Source: JAJFFW01 sp965263375 (GTDB lineage Bacteria; Pseudomonadota; Alphaproteobacteria; Caulobacterales; Parvularculaceae). Taken from it: a DNA stretch of 64,000 nt. Both the position numbers and the translations under genes were made by a program. The DNA is taken from contig OZ253669.1 in assembly GCA_965263375.1 (NCBI GenBank), positions 3,162,001 to 3,226,000 on the forward strand, given 5' to 3'. The notes under the pieces are model-generated. The model worked only from the letters and a program-made list of their open reading frames with translations, was not told the DNA's origin and did not search any database. This document shows, one piece after another, positions 8,919-18,900 of the stretch (positions are counted from its first letter, which is position 1; every line of letters begins with the position of its first letter).

Positions 8919-9099
8919 GAACGTATCTCCTTTGGTTGCTTCAGACCGATAATGATTAACAGATTTTACGCTACAATTGCTGACAAAGCCGTAACAGCTT
9001 GGAAAGCTTTAAGGTTCGGGACTATAGGCGAAAAAAGCGGGTGATCAATGGCGCAACAGACACACCATCAAAAGCTTCGCGCCCTTAATTTACGACATG

Positions 9100-10071
9100 T
9101 TATGAAGCGGAGGCATAGTCAACTTGGCTTTTCGCTTTCAAAAGCCCCATATTATCAAGACATTGCCAGACAAAATCAGAATCAACCTCGCCCAGATCCC
9201 GGTCAGCCGTGAGAGTCATAACGTGACGCCCACTTGGCGTGTGCCCTTTTTTGTCAGCCTTACGTATAAGAACACCCGCACAGCCCGTGCTGACGGCCAA
9301 ATGCACTTCTTCTGCACAATCGCTGACAAAGAAGTTTGCTTCTTGGGCAAGCGCCGCAAGTTGCAAATGGTCAGTTTTACCACATAAATCAACCAGCTCA
9401 GGTGCAATATGCGCAACCTCATCGCCAAAGCCATGAAGGTCTTTGCCACCCGCCAAGACCGGCATAATCGATGCGCGCGCCATCATCTGCGCTAAAGACG
9501 CGTATCGCTCCGTCGACCAGCGATTTGCCGCGTCAAGCGTTGGCAATAGCAGACCAAAAGCGCCCGACACCCCAAACCAAGAAGGTTGCATATTGGCGGA
9601 ATCTTTACGCGCCGCTAATGCCCATTCAAAATCAGGTAAACGCGCCGGCGCATCAAGCCCAGCCCCTGAAAAAACCTTATCCATAGAAGGTAACGCAGGC
9701 CCAGCCTTACCCTTTTTACGTCGCGCGGGAGAGGCCCCATGCCACTTAGGACGAAAAGGCCCCATAGCGCCGTGCAATTTGCGTGCATCAGAATCAGCAG
9801 CTAGGTCATAGACGTGGGAAAAGTTTTCATTCTTTAACTGACGGATAAAAACTTTGCGCGCTTCTGACTGGCGCGGATTAGGCATCGCCGCCACTTGATT
9901 AAAATAAGGCGCCGCACGGGCGATCCGCTCCAAATCAGGCGTGGTTAACAAGCTGATTTGCGCATTTGGGTGTGCGGCTCGTATCGATTCAAATACGGGC
10001 TCAGCCTCCACAAAAGCGGCGAGGCCATCTGTCTTAATTACCAGCACATGCTCGGCTTTGCGCTTAAACAT
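9100..10071 (-). CDS. Family 9 glycosyltransferase (heptosyltransferase-like)
   Basis: A 323-residue relative of the ADP-heptose:LPS heptosyltransferases (GT-B fold). Visible hallmarks are the N-terminal HVLVIKTDGLAAFVEAEPVF (first nucleotide-fold strand, usually GDxxLxxP) and the C-terminal FFVSDCAEEVHLAVSTGCAGVLI, which matches the sugar-nucleotide loop of GT9 (normally GxDTGPxHLAAA). The central part carries a basic stretch SPARRKKGKAG. The usual GDTxxxTP-type residues are degenerate, so activity and substrate are uncertain. It is cotranscribed with the GT4 gene upstream (spacing about 50 bases), suggesting a shared role in lipopolysaccharide or cell-surface glycan assembly. Confidence 0.8.
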   Translation of the reverse strand: MFKRKAEHVLVIKTDGLAAFVEAEPVFESIRAAHPNAQISLLTTPDLERIARAAPYFNQVAAMPNPRQSEARKVFIRQLKNENFSHVYDLAADSDARKLHGAMGPFRPKWHGASPARRKKGKAGPALPSMDKVFSGAGLDAPARLPDFEWALAARKDSANMQPSWFGVSGAFGLLLPTLDAANRWSTERYASLAQMMARASIMPVLAGGKDLHGFGDEVAHIAPELVDLCGKTDHLQLAALAQEANFFVSDCAEEVHLAVSTGCAGVLIRKADKKGHTPSGRHVMTLTADRDLGEVDSDFVWQCLDNMGLLKAKSQVDYASAS

Positions 10072-10087
10072 TATTGCGCCCGATCAT

Positions 10088-10119
10088 TGTTTCACCCCAA
10101 AAATGTTTCACCCCAAAAA
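10088..10119. repeat. 16-bp perfect tandem duplication between two glycosyltransferase genes
   Basis: Two identical 16-base units (10088-10103 and 10104-10119) fill most of the spacer between the GT4 stop and the GT9 start. On the minus strand each unit contains a GGGGTG purine tract. The second tract precedes a seven-codon minicistron (10064-10087) that overlaps the GT9 start codon, so the duplication could influence translation of GT9. Confidence 0.8.
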
Positions 10120-11364
10120 TCACGGCCCCAAGATCTCCTTATAAGTGCGAAGCGTGCTGTTGCACATGGCTTTTGTAGAAAAAGTCTCCGTAATAAACTG
10201 TCGCGCCGCTGCGCCCATCGCTTCTAAACGATCAGCGGGCTGGCTCGCCAACTGTAAAATGGCGCGCATAAGACTTTCAACATCTTGGGGCGGCGTCAAG
10301 CACCCGGTTTCGCCGTCGATAATCGTCTCTTGCGCGCCGCCATGATCATAAGCGATCACCGGCTTGCCCATGGCGCCCGCCTCAACCACAACACGGCCAA
10401 AAGCCTCAGGACGGCGCGATGGCGCAATCACCAGATCAGCCCAGGCATAAGCCACAGGCATATCTTCGCAATGACCAACAAATCTGATCACGTCTTCGAC
10501 CCCATCTTCTTTCGCTTGCTCTTGTAAAGCTTGCTGATATGCGTCCCGCCCCTGCGCGTCGCCGCAAAAGATAAGCTCGCATTTACCATAAAGATCGCGC
10601 GCCTGGCCACCGCCCGTTGACGAAAGGAGGCCGCCATATGATGAATTTCTGGAAAGCCCCGAGCGCGCCAAGGCGGCTATCAAGTCCTGTTGACCTTTCC
10701 ACGGCGTCAACCGCCCCGGCGCCAGAATGCGCAACACGCCATCACCCGCTTTCGGCGCAACAACGCCCCAGGCTTCAGATAAGCGAGTGACTTTATCTTT
10801 AGTCACAGTTTTAGGGTCGAAACGATCCAAATCGGCTCCTCTTGGAATCGTCTTTAAAATCCCTTTCGGCGCGCCATAGGTGTCACGAATTGATTGAGCC
10901 GTAAACTGAGAGTTCGCGATGACAAGATCCGCCCTAACCAGGCCAGAATTATAAAACCGCTTTGCAGCTGTACGCGCACCATAGGCGCCATGATAAGTAG
11001 AGGCAAGCTTCACACCGGTGCGCCGCGCTGCCCATAAAGCGCTCCACGCAGGCGCACGCGAACGCACATGGACCAAATCAACCTTTTCACGCTGAATGAT
11101 GCTGGCCATCAAAGCAGCATTGCGCCAAATCGTAACCGGATTTTTCGACTGAACAGGCGCGTGCATAACCTCGCCGCCGACGGCCTTTATCTCTTCTTCA
11201 AGGCGCCCGCCGGAACTGATAACAAGCGCCCGCCCGCCAGCTTCAACAATCGCCCGCGCGATCTCCACCGTCGTGCGCTCAGCCCCGCCAGCATCTAAAG
11301 CGGGGATCACTTGCAGGATCGTTGCTGTAAGATTGATCTCAGATCGTGACATAAGAGGTGACAT
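10120..11364 (-). CDS. Family 4 glycosyltransferase
   Basis: A 414-residue GT-B retaining glycosyltransferase. The N-terminal donor-acceptor cleft shows LQVIPALDAGGAERTTVEIA (about residues 17-36), followed by DLVHVRSRAPAWSALWAARR and STYHGAYG. The C-terminal domain has LAPGRLTPWKGQQDLIAAL, the phosphate-binding strand FVGHCEDMPVAYAWADLVIAPS and the E-x7-E motif in PEAFGRVVVEAGAMGKPVIA. Members transfer sugars from nucleotide donors in LPS core, O-antigen or capsule building; this one resembles proteins annotated as LPS glycosyltransferases in alphaproteobacteria. The start at 11364 has a nearby alternative ATG at 11352. It heads a two-gene minus-strand unit with the GT9 gene. Confidence 0.9.
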   Translation of the reverse strand: MSPLMSRSEINLTATILQVIPALDAGGAERTTVEIARAIVEAGGRALVISSGGRLEEEIKAVGGEVMHAPVQSKNPVTIWRNAALMASIIQREKVDLVHVRSRAPAWSALWAARRTGVKLASTYHGAYGARTAAKRFYNSGLVRADLVIANSQFTAQSIRDTYGAPKGILKTIPRGADLDRFDPKTVTKDKVTRLSEAWGVVAPKAGDGVLRILAPGRLTPWKGQQDLIAALARSGLSRNSSYGGLLSSTGGGQARDLYGKCELIFCGDAQGRDAYQQALQEQAKEDGVEDVIRFVGHCEDMPVAYAWADLVIAPSRRPEAFGRVVVEAGAMGKPVIAYDHGGAQETIIDGETGCLTPPQDVESLMRAILQLASQPADRLEAMGAAARQFITETFSTKAMCNSTLRTYKEILGP

Positions 11365-11470
11365 CCTATCTGAGCACCCTCAAAAACACTAAAGAAAAAC
11401 AACAAAAAAGAATTTGCTGGACCGCCGACTTCATGGATGGCTTTATTTGCCCGATCAATGAGAGAATTTT

Positions 11471-12229
11471 ATGACAGAAAATGCGTCCCTTCCCGCCCCC
11501 GACTATTTTGACGGCCCCAATGGACGGCTCGCCTATCGCAGCGTGCAAGGCAAAGGCCCGACAGTCGTCTGGCTTGGGGGATTGCGCTCAGATATGGATG
11601 GGTCAAAAGCAACCGTTCTGCATGAATGGGCCGCGCGCGAAGGACGTAGCTTTTTGCGTTTTGACTATTCCGGACACGGCCTATCAGACGGCGTCTTTGA
11701 AGACGGGTGCGTTTCTGAATGGGCTGCTGACGCGCAAGCCATCATAGACGCGAAAACACAAGCGCCCCTGGTCTTGATCGGATCTTCAATGGGGGGGTGG
11801 GTGACCTGCCTTTTAGCGCCAAAACTCAAATCCCGCCTTCACGCCGTCCTCTTTATCGCCCCAGCGCCTGATTTCACCCAAGAGCTGCTTTGGAAAAACT
11901 TATCGCAAGATCAACGCAAGACGATCAACGAACAAGGACGCCTCGCTGTCCCGTCTCAATATGGCGAGCCCATGATTTACACCGCCAAGCTCATCGAAGA
12001 CGGCAAGAATATTCAGGTCTTAAGCGCCCCTCTCGATATCACGGCGCCCGTTCGCATCCTGCAAGGGGCGAAAGATCCCGATGTTCCCTACGCCCACGCA
12101 ATGCGATTGATTGAAACGATAAAAAGCGACGATATCGACTTCACTCTTGTAAAAGACGGCGACCATCCTCTCTCCACCCCCCGGGATCTTGACCGTCTCA
12201 TTAGAACTCTGTCAGCTTTAATCGACTAA
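11471..12229 (+). CDS. Alpha/beta hydrolase, ABHD10-like
   Basis: A 252-residue alpha/beta hydrolase. The nucleophile elbow is GSSMGG with Ser106; the oxyanion-side sequence is VVWLGGLRSDMDGSKA, and RFDYSGHGLSDG precedes the elbow. The likely acid lies in LQGAKDPDVP and the histidine in KDGDHPLS. The whole layout, including the insertion with LAVPSQYGEPMIYT, closely resembles the mitochondrial enzyme ABHD10, known for hydrolysing acyl-glucuronides and depalmitoylating peroxiredoxin 5, so an alphaproteobacterial ancestor of that enzyme is plausible. A GAGAG ribosome site precedes the start. It points towards the tRNA gene. Confidence 0.85.
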   Translation: MTENASLPAPDYFDGPNGRLAYRSVQGKGPTVVWLGGLRSDMDGSKATVLHEWAAREGRSFLRFDYSGHGLSDGVFEDGCVSEWAADAQAIIDAKTQAPLVLIGSSMGGWVTCLLAPKLKSRLHAVLFIAPAPDFTQELLWKNLSQDQRKTINEQGRLAVPSQYGEPMIYTAKLIEDGKNIQVLSAPLDITAPVRILQGAKDPDVPYAHAMRLIETIKSDDIDFTLVKDGDHPLSTPRDLDRLIRTLSALID

Positions 12230-12325
12230 AACCGACACGTCGGGCTGGCAAAACAAATGATTGGACTTTCAGCGCGCCGTCAGGCAAAAACGAGCCCTCG
12301 CAGACCTGCTTGAAGGTTTGCAAGA

Positions 12326-12402
<77 letters not shown>

Positions 12403-12431
12403 TTAACTTTCTAGCCATGTAAGCAGCTGTA

Positions 12432-14735
12432 TTATTTAAGGGCCAGCGCACCCACTGTTTGGTTCTTAAGGCGCGCCAATCGCCAGTTGTCAAAGGCGAT
12501 CAAAAAGGGCGCAAGCAAGAACCAATCTAAAACCAAGGCCGAAGCGATTGTGCCAGCCACCAAGGCGCCGGTGCTACTGGTGATATGAAACCCCGAAATT
12601 GTCAGCAACGAAAAGCCGAATACGAGCGCGATCGTGCTGATCAACATCGGCTCCCCCACTTTTTCAAACATATTACGCACAGCAATCTCTGGCGAAGCGC
12701 CGTTGTTTCTGGCTTCGCGGTAGCGATAAATAAGATGGATTGTGTCATCAACGATAATACCCAACGTCATCGCCCCAACGACAGAAACGGCGACGCCAAT
12801 TTCCCCAACAAAATACCCCCACACCCCAAAAGCGATCAGTCCAGGGAATAAATTTGGCAACAAACTGATGGCCGCATAGCTGATGCTTCGAAACCCGAAG
12901 ATCAATATGGCGGAAATAATACCTAACGCGAGCACCGTGCCGCCCGCCATCGATTTGACATTCAAGGATGAAAGATAAGCATACATAACCGCAAGACCGG
13001 TTCCCGGCCCGTTGATATCTTGCGCTTTAGTTTCATTCAGCCAATCTTCAGCTCTTTCGCGCAACTGACGCACCTCAGACGACGAGGCGTCGTGCATAAT
13101 TGCTGTGACGCGCGAGCGCGATTTGTCAATCGTGACAGCGTTCGTAAGCTCCAACCCAAGGGGCAGTGACATCTCGTAAAGAAGCATATATTGCGCCAAT
13201 GCCTCGCGATCATCGGGAATGAGATAATTCACTGGATCACCATCATTGAGGTGCTGATTAAGGCGTCGGTAAATTTCTAGGACAGAACTAACATGCACAA
13301 CTTTCGCTTGGTCATGCAGCCAGTCTTCAAACTGGGAAACCTTATCAACATATTGTGAGGCGAATATTCCATTTTCTTCGGGCGAACCAATATCGAATTC
13401 CACGACCTCTAGCCCAGTTAAGTGGGTCTCGATCAAATCCGCATGGCGCCGGAATTCAAAGCGTTCATCAAAATAATCAGGAAAACTATCGTCGATTACG
13501 ATGTGCTGAAAGCCGCCAATCGACAATACGCAGACTATAGGAAGACCAATTAATAGGGAGCGCCTTTTGTTAATAGCTATTTGCGATGCTAAACGGACAA
13601 GTTCGTTCAAGCGCCCATTGGGTTTTACGCGCTTGATCTTAAAAAGTTGGAGCAATGCCGGAAAAAGCACCAAACCGTAAAAAAGCGAAAATAAAGCGCC
13701 AACTGACGCAAGCAACCCTAATTGCTGGAAAGGCGGCGCATCCGCAGCAAGCAGAGTCAAAAAGCCGACAGAAGTTGTGCAAAGTGTCAGGATTATTGGG
13801 CGTCGATCCAATTCAAGTGCTGACTTGACCGCCATATCTTGCGACATGCCCGCTTCCAAATAGCGCCGTGTCGATATTGCCAAATGCGACAATGAAGCGA
13901 CACATAAGGCGACGATTATAGTGGGGGTGTGGGCGGTCGCCGCGTTGATTTTGATACCAATCCACCCCGCCAGACCAAGCGCGCTAGCGGCGGCGAAACT
14001 GGCCGATATCAGTAGCGACCCGCCAATCACAAAGGACCCCTTCAAAATGACCAAAATGACCAAAAAGGTCAAAAAACTCAAAGGAAGCAATGTCTTCAAG
14101 TCATCTTTGCTAGCTTGGGAAAAGGCGTTACTGCTGGCCACGCGTCCGCCATACCACGCCTTAAGGCCCATCGCTTCTAAGTTAGCAGAGGCGACTAATT
14201 CTTTTGCTGCATAAAGAATATCACGCGCCGCCGCAGAGGATTCCGCCGGGTATTGAACAATGACGTTTATCGCCGCCGTCTTTGCATCCGCAGAAATCAA
14301 TCGTCCCACTAACAAATTATCCGCCATGGTGCGCTCACCAGCAGACGCGGCGTCACCAGCCGATTCTAAAGCGGCTGTGTCAGCAATGATTATCCCATCC
14401 GTATCGGAACTGATGTGCGTTGCATTGATGATGCTTTCGACACGGGTCGCATATGGAATTTGCCAAGCCTTTTCGGTCAATCTCTCAAGTGCCGCCAAGC
14501 GTTCATCTGTAAATATGGAGCCTTCTTCCGCATGCAGGGCGATAAGAAGATTGACGCTTGATGCATAACGTTTTTCAAATAAGTCAAGTGCTTTTCTGTT
14601 ATCATTATTCTGCGAAAAGAAAACCCTCGTGTCAGCGTTGATAGAAAGCCGGTGTGCGCCGCTTGCAAATACTAGGAGCGCAACAATAGATAACAACACC
14701 GCCTGGATCGGCGTCACCGCAGACAATTTTTGCAT
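12432..14735 (-). CDS. MMPL-type RND exporter (paralogue 1)
   Basis: About 767 residues with the two-fold RND layout: one helix, a periplasmic loop, five to six helices (about residues 205-380 and again 610-760). Helix 10 keeps the acidic pair in MTLGIIVDDTIHLIYRYREA. The corresponding helix-4 site reads VALCVASLSHLAIS, whereas the paralogue at 22564-24921 has IADSIH; the proton-relay Asp is therefore replaced here. The two proteins share the loop motif around LLPYATRVxSI and ADSKATAINVVLTYP. MMPL proteins usually export lipids or hydrophobic metabolites. The longest frame starts at TTG 14768; I prefer ATG 14735, seven bases after a GGTGGG tract. No partner gene is adjacent on the same strand. 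Confidence 0.85.
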   Translation of the reverse strand: MQKLSAVTPIQAVLLSIVALLVFASGAHRLSINADTRVFFSQNNDNRKALDLFEKRYASSVNLLIALHAEEGSIFTDERLAALERLTEKAWQIPYATRVESIINATHISSDTDGIIIADTAALESAGDAASAGERTMADNLLVGRLISADAKTAAINVIVQYPAESSAAARDILYAAKELVASANLEAMGLKAWYGGRVASSNAFSQASKDDLKTLLPLSFLTFLVILVILKGSFVIGGSLLISASFAAASALGLAGWIGIKINAATAHTPTIIVALCVASLSHLAISTRRYLEAGMSQDMAVKSALELDRRPIILTLCTTSVGFLTLLAADAPPFQQLGLLASVGALFSLFYGLVLFPALLQLFKIKRVKPNGRLNELVRLASQIAINKRRSLLIGLPIVCVLSIGGFQHIVIDDSFPDYFDERFEFRRHADLIETHLTGLEVVEFDIGSPEENGIFASQYVDKVSQFEDWLHDQAKVVHVSSVLEIYRRLNQHLNDGDPVNYLIPDDREALAQYMLLYEMSLPLGLELTNAVTIDKSRSRVTAIMHDASSSEVRQLRERAEDWLNETKAQDINGPGTGLAVMYAYLSSLNVKSMAGGTVLALGIISAILIFGFRSISYAAISLLPNLFPGLIAFGVWGYFVGEIGVAVSVVGAMTLGIIVDDTIHLIYRYREARNNGASPEIAVRNMFEKVGEPMLISTIALVFGFSLLTISGFHITSSTGALVAGTIASALVLDWFLLAPFLIAFDNWRLARLKNQTVGALALK

Positions 14736-14964
14736 TTTCCCACCCGTGTAGATTTTCATTCTAGACAATTATCGAATAAAGCATACAGAAGACCATAGCT
14801 CCACTAATCGCAACCCCCTTTTTCACAGCAGCCGAATTCACGCAATAAGTGTTCTGAAGGAAATTCACCCGCCAAAAGAGACCGCCCGATAGGTAGCATA
14901 AGCCTTTGCAAATCGACTGCGACTTTTGCTATTGCGCTTATGAGATTGGAATCAGGAACGTTCT

Positions 14965-15978
14965 ATGAAAAGCATACAGCTCGCTTACCCCGCCTCGTAT
15001 CGCAAGCGCGTCGAGCATGCTGTCAATAACGCAAATCCAATTGACTGGTCACGTCATGAAGAGCCAGACGGCACACGCGAGACCGTACAAATTCTTCTTG
15101 AAGATGGTGAGGGCCAAGCATTAATGGATGCGGTACAGAGCATGTTCGCCACGAAAGATCAGTGGCGACTTGTGCTGATGGATATTGAAGCCACCCTGCC
15201 CCGGATTGATAACACCACCGCCGAAACCGAGGCGCAAAACGAAAAAAAGAAATCTTCCAATCAAGCGATGCGCGAATCGTTAGTAGAGGAAGTTTCCAGC
15301 AATAGTCGCTTAAACATCGACTTTATCATTCTCACCATGTTATCGGCGGTTGTCGCTGCTATTGGGTTGAATGAGGACAATGTGGCCGTCGTCATTGGCG
15401 CGATGGTAATTGCGCCTTTGCTGGGCCCCATCTTAGGGTTTAGTCTTGGTTCCGCCCTAGGCTCTGGCGCACTAATGCTCAAAGCGTCTAAAACGGCGCT
15501 GGCCGGGCTAACCGCTGGATTTGGCACCGTTTTCATTTTAGCTTTGCTTTATCCAGTAAACTTGGAAAGCCAGGAGCTTGCTGCGCGCACCAATATTACG
15601 CCTGAAGTTATTGCGTTGGCGCTTGCCTCCGGCGCGGCGGCGGCTTTGTCGATGACGAGCGGGATATCTTCCGCGCTTGTCGGCGTCATGGTGGCCGTTG
15701 CGCTGTTGCCGCCCTCCGCCGCCTCGGCGATGTATCTTGGCGCTGGTGACGCCAACAATGCATTAGCGGCTGCAATTTTGGTTTTAATAAATGTATTTTG
15801 CGTCTTAATATCGACACAAATTATGTTTGTTTGGAAGGGGGTGCGCCCCAGACGTTGGCTTCAACAAAAAAACGCTGAGAGATCACAACGCATAAATTTG
15901 ATCGTGTGGGCGGTCTTACTAATTGCGTTATTCGCCTTAGGGGTTTGGATCAGCAACACAGCCGCGATCAATCTATAA
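14965..15978 (+). CDS. DUF389 (TIGR00341-type) membrane protein
   Basis: A 337-residue protein with a soluble N-terminal domain (about 1-110; ETVQILLEDGEGQALMDAVQ) and a conserved membrane domain. The DUF389 core is clear: IDFIILTMLSAVVAAIGLNEDNVAVVIGAMVIAPLLGPILGFSLG followed by helices ending in SGISSALVGVMVAVALLPPSAASAM. Function is unknown in the family, though a transporter is suspected. An AGGAA ribosome site lies seven bases before the ATG. The gene is embedded between two RND genes on the opposite strand and converges with the AcrB-like gene, 14 bases apart at their ends. Confidence 0.88.
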   Translation: MKSIQLAYPASYRKRVEHAVNNANPIDWSRHEEPDGTRETVQILLEDGEGQALMDAVQSMFATKDQWRLVLMDIEATLPRIDNTTAETEAQNEKKKSSNQAMRESLVEEVSSNSRLNIDFIILTMLSAVVAAIGLNEDNVAVVIGAMVIAPLLGPILGFSLGSALGSGALMLKASKTALAGLTAGFGTVFILALLYPVNLESQELAARTNITPEVIALALASGAAAALSMTSGISSALVGVMVAVALLPPSAASAMYLGAGDANNALAAAILVLINVFCVLISTQIMFVWKGVRPRRWLQQKNAERSQRINLIVWAVLLIALFALGVWISNTAAINL

Positions 15979-15992
15979 ATGCCCTTCCACCT

Positions 15993-18900
15993 TTAGTTTG
16001 GTGCTGTTTCATTTCGGCGAATATTAAAAAATATGGCGTATAGCACAGGCGTAATAACGAGCGTAATAAGCGTCGCAAAGGTTAAACCGAAACCTAAAAC
16101 CACGGTCATTGATTTAAAAAAAGCGTCGAAATAAAGCGGGATCACCCCAAGAACGGTTGTAAACGCGCCCAAAGTCACGGGCCGCAATCGGCTCGCCGCC
16201 GATTCAACGAGTGCATCAAACCTGGGACTGCCATTTGCAATTAGATTATCCGTATGATCGACGAGCACTAGCGAGTTTTGAATCAACAAACCCGACAAAG
16301 ACAGCAGACCAAGAATGCCAACAAATTCTAATGGAATTTGAGTTGAGACAAGACCAACAACCACGCCAATCAAAGCCAAGGGCACCACAGACCAAATAAT
16401 AATTGGCTGACGTATTTTATTAAACAGCAAGACCACGACAAGGATCATAGCGAGTAAACCATATGGGATTGTGGATGCAAGATTACCTTGAGACTCAGAT
16501 GAATCGCCAGCTTCCCCATCCCACTCAAGCGTGTAACCATTAGGCAGTTCAATAGCTTCGATCTTAGGACGAATTCGCGCCAACAGATCACTCGCTAACT
16601 GCCCTGACATCGGGTCACACTGCGCCTTTATTGTCAGCACACGATCTTCACGAAGCAAGCGAGCATCCCGCCAAACCGTTCGCACACCATCAATAACCTG
16701 AACCAAAGGAACCGTTTTACCACTCGCTGTACTTAGTATTTGGACATTTGCGATATTTAAGGCGTCAAGTCTTTCACTTTCAGGGGCGCGTGAAATAATC
16801 GGAATAAGGTCCTCGCCTTCTCTGTACACGCCAACATTTCTGCCAGAAAAATTGGTGTTGAGCGCATTAGCTAAATCTTCGCGCGATATGCCGACGCGTT
16901 GGCCTTTATTCTCAGAATAGGCCGGTTCTATGACGCTAACGGGTCGGTGCCAGTCATTTTTAATGGAGCGTGCGCCGCCATCAGCAGCCATGATCGCTTT
17001 GGCTTCGTTGGCAAGACTACGCAGCACCGCTGGATCCGGTCCTTTAAATACCGCCTCAATCTTTGAACCGCCGCCAGGGCCTAAAACAAACCGCCAAGCC
17101 TTGCCCTGCCCATCCGGAAACTCTTGCGCTAAAAACGCTTCAATTTCACCAATAATCTGATCATTTTGATTGTAATCTGCGGTTTTTACTAAAAGCTGTC
17201 CGTAAGAAGAATTAATAGATTCAAAATTATAGACCAGCATGTACCGCAAGGTGCCGCCGCCGATCAACGACTGTACATGCTCCACACCATCCAAACCGCG
17301 CACAAAAGTCTCAAGCCTTTTCATATCCTTATTGGTTTCAGATATATCAACACCCTCAGCTTTCCAATAATCGACGACAACTTGCGCAGAGGTTGACGCT
17401 GGAAAAAACCCCGACTTAACAAACTGAAACCCCCATAAAGCTGTTGCAAAGACGAATATTGTGAGCGCGACCACAATCCAGCGCGCATTTACAGCACTGC
17501 GAATCATCGATTTATAGATGCTGTAGAACGCATTATCTTTTTTTGTCTTATTATTTTCAGCCGGCTTACCTTCACTAAGCCATAAATAACAAAGCAGAGG
17601 GGTTATAGTGAAGGCAAAAAACCAACTAAAGCCAAGAGCAATCATCACAACCCAGAATAAATGAGCCGTGTACTCTGCCGTATCACCTGGCGCAAATCCA
17701 ATAGGGGCAAACGCAATAATGCCAACTAACGTTCCACCGATCAGCGGCTTCATATTTTTTTGCGCAACTTCCTTTACAACCTCTAATTTATTTCGGCCTT
17801 GCCTAATACCAACCAATATGCCGTCCGTTATCACAACACCATTATCGACAAGCATGCCTAATGAGATAACGAGCGCCCCAAGCGATATGCGATGCATGGG
17901 TATACCGCTAAGGTTCATCACAAAAAGCGTGGCAGCCATGGTAAGCAAAACAGTAGCCCCCATGATCAACCCCGATTTTAGCCCCATAAAAACAAGCAAA
18001 GTCGCAAATACGATAACCAGCGCCATCACCACGTTGACCGCAAAATCTTGCACCGCCGCGTCAACGGTTTTTCCCTGGTGATAATATTCGTGGAGTTCCA
18101 CGCCGACAGGACGCAAGCTCTCAATAGCCGCAAGTCTTTCGTCAATCGCCCTGCCTAATTTTACAACATTCGCACCCGAAACATTAGAAACACCGATAGC
18201 CAACGCAGGCGCACCATCATACCGAATGAAAAAAGAAGGGGGCTCTTCAACGCCGCGCGTTACGGTTGCAATATTGGCTAAGCGGGTAACACCGCCGTGG
18301 GCCGTGTCGCTAATAATCAGATTTTTAATCGCCTCTACGGACGTTACTTCCTCGGTCGGACTGATGATAATACGCTCACCGTTCAAGAGCACATCACCTG
18401 CCGGGACAACCGAATTTTGCAATGCCAATGTGTCATAAAGTTTGTTTAAAGACACCCCAAGCGCCGCCGAGCGTTCACGTGAAACCTCAACGTAAATGAC
18501 TTCTTTTTGTTCCCCAGTGATTGCCACTTTTGCTACGTTGTCAACGCGCAATAGCTCTTTGCGCAAATCCTTAGCGTATGAGAACAGCTCTGCAAGCGAA
18601 TATCCCTCGCCTGTCAGAATATAATAAAGGCCGTACACATCGCCAAAATCATCGTTCACGCGGGAAGTTTCAGCTCCTGGCGGCAGTCTATTTTGCGCAT
18701 CTTCTATTTTGTTGCGAAGCTTACTCCAAATAACTTGTAAATCAGACTTTGAACGTGAAAATTCATATTTGATATTGACACTGATTTCTGAATGGCCCGC
18801 CGAAGAGACTGATTCGACGGATTCAACTTCCTGCAATTGCTGAATTGCGGTCTCTAATGGTTCTGTGACTTCGTTCAGCACTTCTTGGGGGGACGCACCC

